Part shown: piece by piece, positions 18,442-24,582 of the stretch
How positions within the stretch are numbered: the first letter of the stretch is position 1
Layout of the letters: every line of letters starts with the position of its first letter
Source: Bacteroidota bacterium
GTDB taxonomy: Bacteria; Bacteroidota; Bacteroidia; Bacteroidales; TTA-H9
NCBI GenBank assembly: GCA_003250395.1
Contig: QKGM01000025.1
Coordinates: 1 to 55,027, forward strand
DNA: 55,027 nt
Direction of reading: 5' to 3'
Notes under the pieces: generated by a model
Databases searched by the model: none
Told to the model about the DNA's origin: nothing
What the model saw: only the letters and a program-made list of their open reading frames with translations
Program-made: the position numbers and the translations under genes

Positions 18442-18880
18442 GATCAGGAGGCTCAAATATGCGTCGTAACTGATCCTTAATATCAGGTGAAATATCATCG
18501 CGCGATTCGATGCAGTCTGCTATTTTTCGTTTGAATTTCCAGCATGTCATTTGTCTGATTTGCAGTTCTTCCGATAATTCATAGCTGGATATGTCCGGGT
18601 GTTTGCATACATGCCAGATTATTTGAAATGCCTGGGGTAACGGAATTTTACAACGGTGAAAGATGGTGTGAGATGTGGCTGATTCTTCGTGTTTACAACG
18701 GGTACATCTGCGTGAAAAGGAGGTTTTACCTTTACAGTAATGGGTATGTCCACATTTTCTGCAGACAAACCCGTCGATCCATTTGGCTTTCGCAATCTGT
18801 TCAAGGCAAGCATCTTCTGTGCTAAATCTATTAGTAAAACCATTGTTTGTAATTTCTTTGAAAATTATGCTATCTGCCAT
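18431..18880 (-). CDS. Solo transposase-type zinc-ribbon/HTH protein (IS1595-like N-terminus)
   Basis: A 149-residue protein matching the N-terminal part of IS1595-family transposases: an FxTEDACLEQIAKAKW segment, a zinc ribbon with CxxC at residues 40/43 and 59/62, a TIFHRCKIPL bridge, then an HTH-like ISSYELSEELQIRQMTCWKFKRKI. The DDE (ISXO2-like) nuclease that should follow is missing; the frame closes with its own stop at the edge of the neighbouring protease gene. No terminal inverted repeats are seen. A TTG 12 codons upstream lies inside the -7 box, so ATG 18880 is preferred. It could be a domesticated DNA-binding protein or the remains of an element. Confidence 0.75.
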   Translation of the reverse strand: MADSIIFKEITNNGFTNRFSTEDACLEQIAKAKWIDGFVCRKCGHTHYCKGKTSFSRRCTRCKHEESATSHTIFHRCKIPLPQAFQIIWHVCKHPDISSYELSEELQIRQMTCWKFKRKIADCIESRDDISPDIKDQLRRIFEPPDPTV

Positions 18881-18913
18881 TATGTCACTATTTACGAAAG
18901 GGTATGCTGTTTG

Positions 18914-18921
18914 CAAAGATA
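18914..18921 (-). promoter_or_regulatory. -7 promoter box of the zinc-ribbon gene
   Basis: TATCTTTG on the minus strand, 33 bases upstream of ATG 18880. The divergent thioredoxin promoter lies about 40 bases away. Confidence 0.75.
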
Positions 18922-18962
18922 CGAAATAGTGATACTAATGCGCTTTAGCTATTAAAAAATAT

Positions 18963-18970
18963 TACTTTTG
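18963..18970 (+). promoter_or_regulatory. -7 promoter box of the thioredoxin cluster
   Basis: TACTTTTG, 23 bases upstream of the first thioredoxin ATG at 18994; probably drives all three thioredoxin genes. Confidence 0.75.
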
Positions 18971-18993
18971 CAAATTCGAATTAACTAAGAGAT

Positions 18994-19521
18994 ATGAACA
19001 AAACATCACAATTTCTGCTTCTTATTATACTACTATCTGGTGCAGTTCTTACTTCTTGCGGAGAGAAGAAACAGAATAAAAAGCAGACCACAGAAGTGGA
19101 GGCAAAGTCTGGTCAGGTAACTTCCCTTGATATAGATTCATTTCGTGATCTTGTTTGGGATTTTCATGCTGAACCGACTAAATTCATATATAAAGGGTCG
19201 AAGCCTTGTGTAATCGATTTTTATGCTGATTGGTGTAAACCCTGTCGTGTTGCTTCTCCGATTCTTGAGGAACTGGCTGTAAAATATAAGGATGAAATCA
19301 TATTCTATAAAGTTAATACAGATAACGAGAAAGAACTAGCAATGCTATTCAAGGTGAATACAATTCCGGCTTTTCTTCACATCCCTATGAATGGTGATCC
19401 GAAGTTCAATTATGGTATTTTACCAACACCTGAATTGACTCTAAGGTTGTTTGACGACAAAATCAGAGAATATATTTACGGGGAAAAGCCTGATACAACT
19501 ACAAATCTTAAGTTACGATAA
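18994..19521 (+). CDS. Thioredoxin-domain lipoprotein (first of three)
   Basis: A 175-residue lipoprotein: signal with lipobox LTSC (Cys22), a lysine-rich linker, then a thioredoxin fold with the active site WCKPC (Cys81 and Cys84) preceded by VIDFYADW. The cis-proline segment NTIPAFLHIP follows near residue 128. It should face the periplasm as a membrane-anchored disulfide reductase or exchange protein. The next thioredoxin gene starts 15 bases after its stop. The N-terminal lead (SFRDLVWDFHAEPTKFIYKG) has counterparts in the next two proteins. Confidence 0.9.
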   Translation: MNKTSQFLLLIILLSGAVLTSCGEKKQNKKQTTEVEAKSGQVTSLDIDSFRDLVWDFHAEPTKFIYKGSKPCVIDFYADWCKPCRVASPILEELAVKYKDEIIFYKVNTDNEKELAMLFKVNTIPAFLHIPMNGDPKFNYGILPTPELTLRLFDDKIREYIYGEKPDTTTNLKLR

Positions 19522-19536
19522 TTAATACTAATTCTA

Positions 19537-19980
19537 ATGAGACGTTTTATTTTTGGAATACTCTTTCTGGCAGGTGTCGTCGGTATCTCATCAGCTCAAA
19601 AAAATGAAGTTGCCGAGGGTAAAGTGATCTATCTTACAACCGCTGATTTTAAAAAGATGATCTATGACTATGAAAAAGATGGAGACAACTGGGTTTATAA
19701 AGGAAAGATACCCGCTATTATCGACTTTTATGCTGACTGGTGTCGTCCTTGTAAGATGGTTGCACCCATAATGGAAGAACTTGCTAAAGAATACAAGGGT
19801 CAGATAATAATTTACAAGGTTAATACGGATAAAGAAAAAGAATTGGCATCAGTTTTTCAGATCCGCAGTATTCCAAGTATTTTATACATACCGAAATCCG
19901 GAAAGCCAAGTATGGATATGGGAGCCAAGACCAAAGAGGCATATAAGCAGATAATAGATAAGACATTGCTAAATAAATAA
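19537..19980 (+). CDS. Secreted thioredoxin (second of three)
   Basis: A 147-residue thioredoxin with a cleavable-looking signal peptide (about residues 1-20, GISSAQ) and no lipobox Cys. The active site is WCRPC (Cys69, Cys72) in IIDFYADWCRPCK, and the cis-Pro loop is RSIPSILYIP. It is probably soluble in the periplasm. The lead ADFKKMIYDYEKDGDNWVYKG aligns with both neighbours, so the three genes look like local duplicates that diverged in targeting. Confidence 0.9.
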   Translation: MRRFIFGILFLAGVVGISSAQKNEVAEGKVIYLTTADFKKMIYDYEKDGDNWVYKGKIPAIIDFYADWCRPCKMVAPIMEELAKEYKGQIIIYKVNTDKEKELASVFQIRSIPSILYIPKSGKPSMDMGAKTKEAYKQIIDKTLLNK

Positions 19981-20008
19981 AATATCAATATATTTAAAAT
20001 TCAATTTA

Positions 20009-20359
20009 ATGGAAAACCTAACCAAGAAAACTTTTCTGGAAAAAGTCTTTAATTATGAACAGAATCAGGAATGGAAATTCGAGGGCAAGCTCCCTTGTAT
20101 TATAGACTTTTATGCCGATTGGTGTGGCCCTTGTAAGGCTGTTGCCCCTGTTTTGGCTGAATTATCGAAAGAATATGAAGGTAAAATCGATATTTATAAG
20201 GTTGATACTGAGAAAGAACAGGAACTTGCTGGAGCATTCGGTATACGTAGTATCCCTTCTATGTTGTTCTGTCCTGCTGATGGACAACCACAGATGGCTG
20301 TAGGAGCCTTGCCCAAAGAGGGTTTGATTCAGGCTATTAATGATGTGTTACTTAAATAG
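20009..20359 (+). CDS. Cytosolic thioredoxin (third of three)
   Basis: A 116-residue thioredoxin without a signal peptide, with the classical WCGPC active site (Cys39, Cys42) and the cis-Pro loop RSIPSMLFCP. It keeps the extended N-terminus (KTFLEKVFNYEQNQEWKFEGKLP) shared by the cluster. It should act in the cytoplasm as a reductase partner for ribonucleotide reductase, peroxidases and the like, and may supply electrons to the exported pair through a DsbD-type transporter not encoded here (inference). The gene ends in front of a terminator. Confidence 0.92.
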   Translation: MENLTKKTFLEKVFNYEQNQEWKFEGKLPCIIDFYADWCGPCKAVAPVLAELSKEYEGKIDIYKVDTEKEQELAGAFGIRSIPSMLFCPADGQPQMAVGALPKEGLIQAINDVLLK

Positions 20360-20376
20360 TTTTATACTTACTAGCT

Positions 20377-20404
20377 AAAACCCTGCCTATATGCAGGGTT
20401 TTTG
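20377..20404 (+). terminator. Terminator after the thioredoxin cluster
   Basis: AAAACCCTGC pairs with GCAGGGTTTT (8-10 bp stem, 6-base loop), followed by more T. The WbqC frame is open through this hairpin, so its earliest ATG (20391) lies inside the terminator and is unlikely to be used. Confidence 0.75.
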
Positions 20405-20424
20405 TATTTTCGCCGTTTACTATT

Positions 20425-20432
20425 TATTTTTG
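20425..20432 (+). promoter_or_regulatory. -7 promoter box of the WbqC gene
   Basis: TATTTTTG, with only six bases between it and the GTG at 20439; this suggests a very short or absent leader. Confidence 0.55.
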
Positions 20433-20438
20433 AATTTA

Positions 20439-21098
20439 GTGCCTGCCCTGCTTCCTAAACTGATACTCCCAACTGCATATCTGCCTTCGGTCGAATATTT
20501 TGCTTTGATAATAACCGGTACCTCTGTTACGATTGAGGCCTTTGAATCATATCCTAAGCAAACTTGTCGAAACCGATGTTACATAGCCACAGCTAACAAT
20601 ATAATGTCTCTTTCGGTTCCGTTAACTAAAACAGATGGTAACAATACCCATACGGGGCGTATGGGTATCTCTTATACTGAGCATTGGCAAAGAAACCATT
20701 GGAGGACAATCGAATCGGCTTACCGAAATTCTGCCTGGTTCATTCATTACGAGGATGATTTGAAGCGTGTCTTTTTTGAAAAGTACCCAACACTGATCGA
20801 TATGAATGAGGCTTTAATTATGCAACTTGCCCGGTCGATGAACATAGAAGTGACATTAAGGAAGACAAACAATTGGAATCGCCATGTGGATGATGCTATC
20901 GATTTACGAAATGCCTTAGATGCCTCTACTCCAATTTTCCCGGATGACTTTACGTTGTTTCCACCCTACTTTCAGAACTTCGCTGACAGATATGGCTTTC
21001 AGCCTAATTTAAGTATTGTCGATCTTTTGTTTAATAGTGGCCCTGAAGCAAAAGAGTACTTAAAAACTCTGGGAGAAAAGTTGATGAAGAGGTTATGA
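20439..21098 (+). CDS. WbqC-like family protein
   Basis: About 219 residues from the GTG proposed here. The family signature is clear: LPTAYLPSVEYFALI at the start, RCYIATANN then LSVPL, HTGRMGISYTEHWQRNHWRTIESAYRNSAWF, and a YxxDLKRVFFEKYPTLIDMNEALI stretch. WbqC proteins occur near O-antigen or sugar-amine biosynthesis genes; their exact reaction is not settled, and no polysaccharide cluster lies here. The frame extends upstream to ATG 20391, but that codon sits in the preceding terminator, and the family normally starts just before the ILPTAY segment. TTG 20430 is another option. Confidence 0.85.
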   Translation: MPALLPKLILPTAYLPSVEYFALIITGTSVTIEAFESYPKQTCRNRCYIATANNIMSLSVPLTKTDGNNTHTGRMGISYTEHWQRNHWRTIESAYRNSAWFIHYEDDLKRVFFEKYPTLIDMNEALIMQLARSMNIEVTLRKTNNWNRHVDDAIDLRNALDASTPIFPDDFTLFPPYFQNFADRYGFQPNLSIVDLLFNSGPEAKEYLKTLGEKLMKRL

Positions 21099-21160
21099 TT
21101 TGAGTTGCATTGCCGGTACTAGATTTTTAAATAAATAATTGTGCAATATTAAAAGTGTGT

Positions 21161-21168
21161 TAATTTTG
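21161..21168 (+). promoter_or_regulatory. Promoter of tRNA-Val(CAC)
   Basis: TAATTTTG, 13 bases before the tRNA, with a TTG about 19 bases upstream (21139-21141) as -33 element. Confidence 0.7.
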
Positions 21169-21181
21169 CATACTCTATCAG

Positions 21182-21256
21182 GGGATGTTAGCCCAGTTGG
21201 TTTAGAGCGCTGCCTTCACACGGCAGAGGTCACTGGTTCGAGTCCAGTACATCCCA
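21182..21256 (+). tRNA. tRNA-Val, anticodon CAC
   Basis: A 75-base cloverleaf: acceptor stem GGGATGT/ACATCCC perfect over 7 bp, anticodon stem CTGCC/GGCAG with loop TTCACAC (anticodon CAC, reads GUG), T arm ACTGG-TTCGAGT-CCAGT. The CCA end is not encoded. The D stem GCCC/GAGC contains one C-A mismatch where its sister tRNA at 22500 is fully paired. Confidence 0.93.
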
Positions 21257-21257
21257 C

Positions 21258-21287
21258 AAAAGGTCCTTTAGGTAAAGGACCTTTTTG
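21258..21287 (+). terminator. Terminator after tRNA-Val(CAC)
   Basis: A 12-bp stem (21258-21269 with 21274-21285) and a 4-base loop, ending in five T, starting two bases after the tRNA. Confidence 0.85.
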
Positions 21288-21322
21288 TATTAATAAAGGT
21301 TATATAACATCGCGAGTCAGTA

Positions 21323-22411
21323 TTACTCTTCTATTGAGAATTCAAATGCAGTTTCATCAATTGAAAGCCTTGGCCCCTTGCCTGTTAATACTATTTTATA
21401 AAATCGGAATTCTTTTGGTGGCGTTGGAATTGAGATTGATACTCGTTGGCAAAACTGATTTGCTATCTTTCTAATCCGTTTTGTAGTAATACATTCCCAT
21501 TGTCCACTATGTGATGCTCCCCAGATTTCTATCTTTTTTGGCAGGGAGGATTTCACGGATTGTTGCTGAATAAAGCCAATAGACAGATTTAGAAGCGTCC
21601 GGCTCATACCCGGGTTAAAAAGTAATTCTATGTTACTCGTGTTCCATGTTACCCAGGTATTTGAATCGGCAGGCGAAATGGCAGTGTCTCTGTCATTGAG
21701 GTAGAATAATTGATCGGCAGTATTGGGGGAAACGGGAAGCGGATTGGATTTAATACCTTCAAAATCGTGAATCCTTGTTAGCTTTATTGCAACAGGCTTC
21801 GAGGGACCTTTTCTTGTTTCTTTATTTACAAGCCACAGTACTCCTGACCTGTTTACCAGTAATGGACTTGTGTACCGGTTCCATTTACCTGAAGAACTTT
21901 TAGATCCATAGCTATAGAATACCTGCGATCCTCTTAAACGTAATTCTGTGGTTCGTGAAAACCGGAGAGAGTTCTTTATACGCTCCTGACTTGTATAGCA
22001 TTCCGGGGGAGATGACAGTTCGATTAAATCGGCAGCAAACGATACTTCAAGCGTATCATTGACAGATAGGTCATCAGGGACTAGGATTCTCAAACCGGTT
22101 ATGGTATCGTACCAGCCGGTTGTTTCAGTGCAGCAGCCTGTCATATAGGGCGTACCGTCATGCGGTAGTAATCCGGAAATGTTAAGTGTATCACCTGGAT
22201 TAAGGTTCCAGTATCTGATAACCCAAAGGTTGCTTAATGTGTCAAAACGGGGATTCTGACCGGAGTTGTCAGATGCCTGATTAAATTGGGAGTACTTTGA
22301 GATGAGGCTTGCTGATTCCGGCTGTTTGTCCTGACCATCTATCGTTGTTGTCCACATTGATATTATTGACAATAGCACGATAATTATGTGATTGGGGCGG
22401 AAGGTAAACAT
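21323..22411 (-). CDS. Secreted protein with discoidin-like C-terminus, no catalytic domain
   Basis: A 362-residue protein with a signal peptide (about residues 1-26). The first part is beta-rich with a CCTETTGWYDTITGLRI segment. From about residue 155 there is an RLRGSQVFYSYGS stretch, and the last ~130 residues end in a module resembling the discoidin domain of the GH92 protein in this window: LSIGFIQQQSVKSSLPKKIEIWG, then EFRFYKIVLTGKG. This is the architecture of glycosidase accessory regions (GH20/GH92) without any glycosidase. It could be a carbohydrate-binding surface protein; I cannot assign a function. It lies between two valine tRNAs that face each other. Confidence 0.75.
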   Translation of the reverse strand: MFTFRPNHIIIVLLSIISMWTTTIDGQDKQPESASLISKYSQFNQASDNSGQNPRFDTLSNLWVIRYWNLNPGDTLNISGLLPHDGTPYMTGCCTETTGWYDTITGLRILVPDDLSVNDTLEVSFAADLIELSSPPECYTSQERIKNSLRFSRTTELRLRGSQVFYSYGSKSSSGKWNRYTSPLLVNRSGVLWLVNKETRKGPSKPVAIKLTRIHDFEGIKSNPLPVSPNTADQLFYLNDRDTAISPADSNTWVTWNTSNIELLFNPGMSRTLLNLSIGFIQQQSVKSSLPKKIEIWGASHSGQWECITTKRIRKIANQFCQRVSISIPTPPKEFRFYKIVLTGKGPRLSIDETAFEFSIEE

Positions 22412-22433
22412 AGTATACTTTGATCAGAAAATG

Positions 22434-22441
22434 CAAAAGTA
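22434..22441 (-). promoter_or_regulatory. -7 promoter box of the discoidin-type gene
   Basis: TACTTTTG on the minus strand, 22 bases upstream of ATG 22411. This gives the gene its own promoter between the upstream tRNA hairpin and the start. Confidence 0.7.
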
Positions 22442-22465
22442 CCATTTACTGATGTATTATAATAG

Positions 22466-22499
22466 CAAAGCCGGAGAAGCGTATCACTTTCCGGCTTTG
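22466..22499 (-). terminator. Terminator after tRNA-Val(GAC)
   Basis: CAAAGCCGG (22466-22474) pairs perfectly with 22491-22499 around a 16-base loop, starting directly at the tRNA 3' end. On the minus strand it is followed by CTATTATAAT, so there is no strict T-run; it may also be a processing structure. Confidence 0.6.
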
Positions 22500-22574
22500 T
22501 GGGTTGTACTGGACTCGAACCAGTGACTTCCACCCTGTCAAGGTGGCACTCTGAACCAACTGAGTTAACAACCC
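22500..22574 (-). tRNA. tRNA-Val, anticodon GAC
   Basis: A 75-base cloverleaf on the minus strand: acceptor GGGTTGT/ACAACCC, D stem ACTC/GAGT fully paired, anticodon stem CCACC/GGTGG with loop TTGACAG (anticodon GAC, reads GUC and GUU), and a T arm identical to that of the CAC tRNA at 21182. CCA is not encoded. Confidence 0.94.
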
Positions 22575-22586
22575 TTTAAGAGGGTG

Positions 22587-22594
22587 CAAATATA
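22587..22594 (-). promoter_or_regulatory. Promoter of tRNA-Val(GAC)
   Basis: TATATTTG on the minus strand, 12 bases upstream of the tRNA 5' end. Confidence 0.7.
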
Positions 22595-23137
22595 CGAAAT
22601 TTGATTTATTGAAAAACCCTGTTTTTGTTTCCTGATATTTGAAGTTGAGAAAATATCAGTATAACGTGAGATTGAATATTCTGTCTTCTGTCAGGAGGAA
22701 TAGTCAACGTTTAATTAATTTTGACTCTAACGTTTTGTAAACCTGTAAAATAATGATTGAAAAACGGATAGAATTACTGCTTATGCTCTTGATTTGTTGT
22801 GAATTTGACTAATCCATTGTATTAAGGTCGATTCAGGGTAAAGAATTATTTTCATCAATTTTTTTTGATTATCCATGCCTTGTCATCCTGATTTAGGGTA
22901 TGGTAATTTGAATAGAATTAAATAAATGAGGTAATAGGTGACCTCTTTTTCGGTATATTCGTTCTATAGCAGTTTTAATAAATCTTTACCCGATTAGTCC
23001 GAAAGTTTGATTAAGGTTTCAGTATTATCCATGAAAAATGGGTGGCAATCAACATTTATATGATAAATATGACCGTACCGTGATTGACTCAAAATTAGGA
23101 AATATTGTTTTAATCTACCCATTATGTAAACAGGTTG

Positions 23138-23145
23138 TAACTTTA
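23138..23145 (+). promoter_or_regulatory. Possible -7 box of the triple-repeat gene
   Basis: TAACTTTA, one base off TAnnTTTG, 43 bases upstream of ATG 23189. Confidence 0.4.
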
Positions 23146-23188
23146 ATAAATAAAAACCGTCACATATCGAGTTTCCAACCTAATACTT

Positions 23189-24391
23189 ATGCAAATGAAA
23201 ACCTATACCAAGTCTGTATTTTTACTTTTCTTCATGATAATATTGACTATCGGAACAGCATTCGCTCAGTTTAAAAGCAATCAGGATGCTATCGATTACA
23301 TCAATGACCGTCTTTCGCATTCTATCATTCAGAAGATAGATCCCGATGGACTTGTTACGATTAAAGCCCCGTCAGAGCGTATAACATTTTTACTGCCTGA
23401 TGTAATGTTTAGTTATAACGATTTGAATGGTGATAGTCGGGTACGTATCGTGTGTAAAAACTGTCTGAAGTATTATGAGAAGAGAGAACTTCAAAAGAAA
23501 GACAGCCGGCAGTCTTTTCTTTGTGATTCTGATGAGGATGCTTTTGAAGTGATTAAAGCCTTCGGTTACCTGAAAAGTAAGTTTATACCTGATACCAAAA
23601 CAGAGAGTTCTATGTATAAAAAGTTGGTAATCAGTGATACTTCACTGGGGTATAGTACTATTGCAGAGGCAATTGACCTGGTTAACAGTGTTCTGGTACA
23701 TTCGATAATTACCGGGATTGATGAGAAGGGTATCATGACTATTAACTCACCAAGCGATAATTACCTCATCGATCTGGAGAGAGCAGAATTTGCATATAAC
23801 AATCTTTCAGACGACCCGAAGGTTCGCATTTATGGCGATTTTTGCCTTCGGGAGACAGATGAAGACGGATCTGCTGATTATATAAGCCGTCAGTCATATA
23901 CTGCCCGTTCAAGATTTAAAGCTTACAAGGCAATAAAAGCTTTATACTATATCAAGACTGCATATTCGGATTTAAAAGAGTCAGAAGTACCGATGCTCAG
24001 GAATGTGAAACGTAACCGGGTGACTACATACACCAACATAGGGGAAGCTATAAATTATATTAATGACCGGCTTATTTATTCCATAGTAATGAGTGTCGAC
24101 AAAAACGGCATTATGAGTATCAATGCCCCGAATGATATTTATCGGGTTAATCTCAAAAAAGCCAGGTTTAGCTATTCCGAAAACAGTAAAGTAAACATTG
24201 ATTGGCTTGGGATAACCTTTGATGGTAATCGTATTGATGGCGTTAAAATTATATGTGATAATTGTTTGGAGCAATATAATACCCCTGGAGATAAAGAAGT
24301 AACTGATGACCAGACATTCCAGTGTGAAAGTGAGTCTCAGGTAAGGGAGGTTATCAAGGCAATGACCTACATCAAAGAAATGTCAAAATAG
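23189..24391 (+). CDS. Secreted protein with three internal repeats, unknown family
   Basis: A 400-residue protein with a signal peptide (about residues 1-28, ending TAFAQ). The mature part consists of three tandem repeats of about 115-130 residues. Each opens with an AIDYINDRLxHSII-type helix and (D/K)xxGIMTIN(A/S)P strand (about residues 32-60, 158-190 and 283-315), continues with a FxYNDL-type strand, then a VRIxCxNCL segment, and closes with a helix V(I)KAxxYIK. Repeats 1 and 3 keep CxxC (KNCL, DNCL) plus a later Cys in FLCDS/FQCES; repeat 2 has lost most of these cysteines. I do not recognise the family. A strong terminator follows. Confidence 0.85.
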   Translation: MQMKTYTKSVFLLFFMIILTIGTAFAQFKSNQDAIDYINDRLSHSIIQKIDPDGLVTIKAPSERITFLLPDVMFSYNDLNGDSRVRIVCKNCLKYYEKRELQKKDSRQSFLCDSDEDAFEVIKAFGYLKSKFIPDTKTESSMYKKLVISDTSLGYSTIAEAIDLVNSVLVHSIITGIDEKGIMTINSPSDNYLIDLERAEFAYNNLSDDPKVRIYGDFCLRETDEDGSADYISRQSYTARSRFKAYKAIKALYYIKTAYSDLKESEVPMLRNVKRNRVTTYTNIGEAINYINDRLIYSIVMSVDKNGIMSINAPNDIYRVNLKKARFSYSENSKVNIDWLGITFDGNRIDGVKIICDNCLEQYNTPGDKEVTDDQTFQCESESQVREVIKAMTYIKEMSK

Positions 24392-24406
24392 TTTTGTGAT
24401 TAATTG

Positions 24407-24450
24407 CAGGAAAGGCAAAACCATATTGACGGTTTTGCCTTTCCTGTTTT
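24407..24450 (+). terminator. Terminator after the triple-repeat gene
   Basis: A perfect 16-bp stem (24407-24422 with 24431-24446), an 8-base loop, then TTTT. It separates this gene from the convergent CCA-adding enzyme gene. Confidence 0.88.
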
Positions 24451-24582
24451 AAACACAATCAGTCTGTTTAAATGTGAACTTTTAGGATGACTGGTTATAG
24501 TTTATCAGCTATACTAGTCTACGATGACGGATTTTGATTGAATTCCGTTTTAAGCATATTGTCGGGCGATATAATCTTGATT

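Larger units (their letters stand above)
22575..23188. other. 614-base gene-free interval
   Basis: A+T-rich and without a credible reading frame. It contains the tRNA-Val(GAC) promoter at its left end and the possible promoter of the triple-repeat protein at its right end. I see nothing else of note. Confidence 0.5.

Noticed and set aside
18431..18880. Complete insertion sequence of the IS1595 family
   Set aside because: No DDE domain, no terminal inverted repeats and no target duplication are visible.
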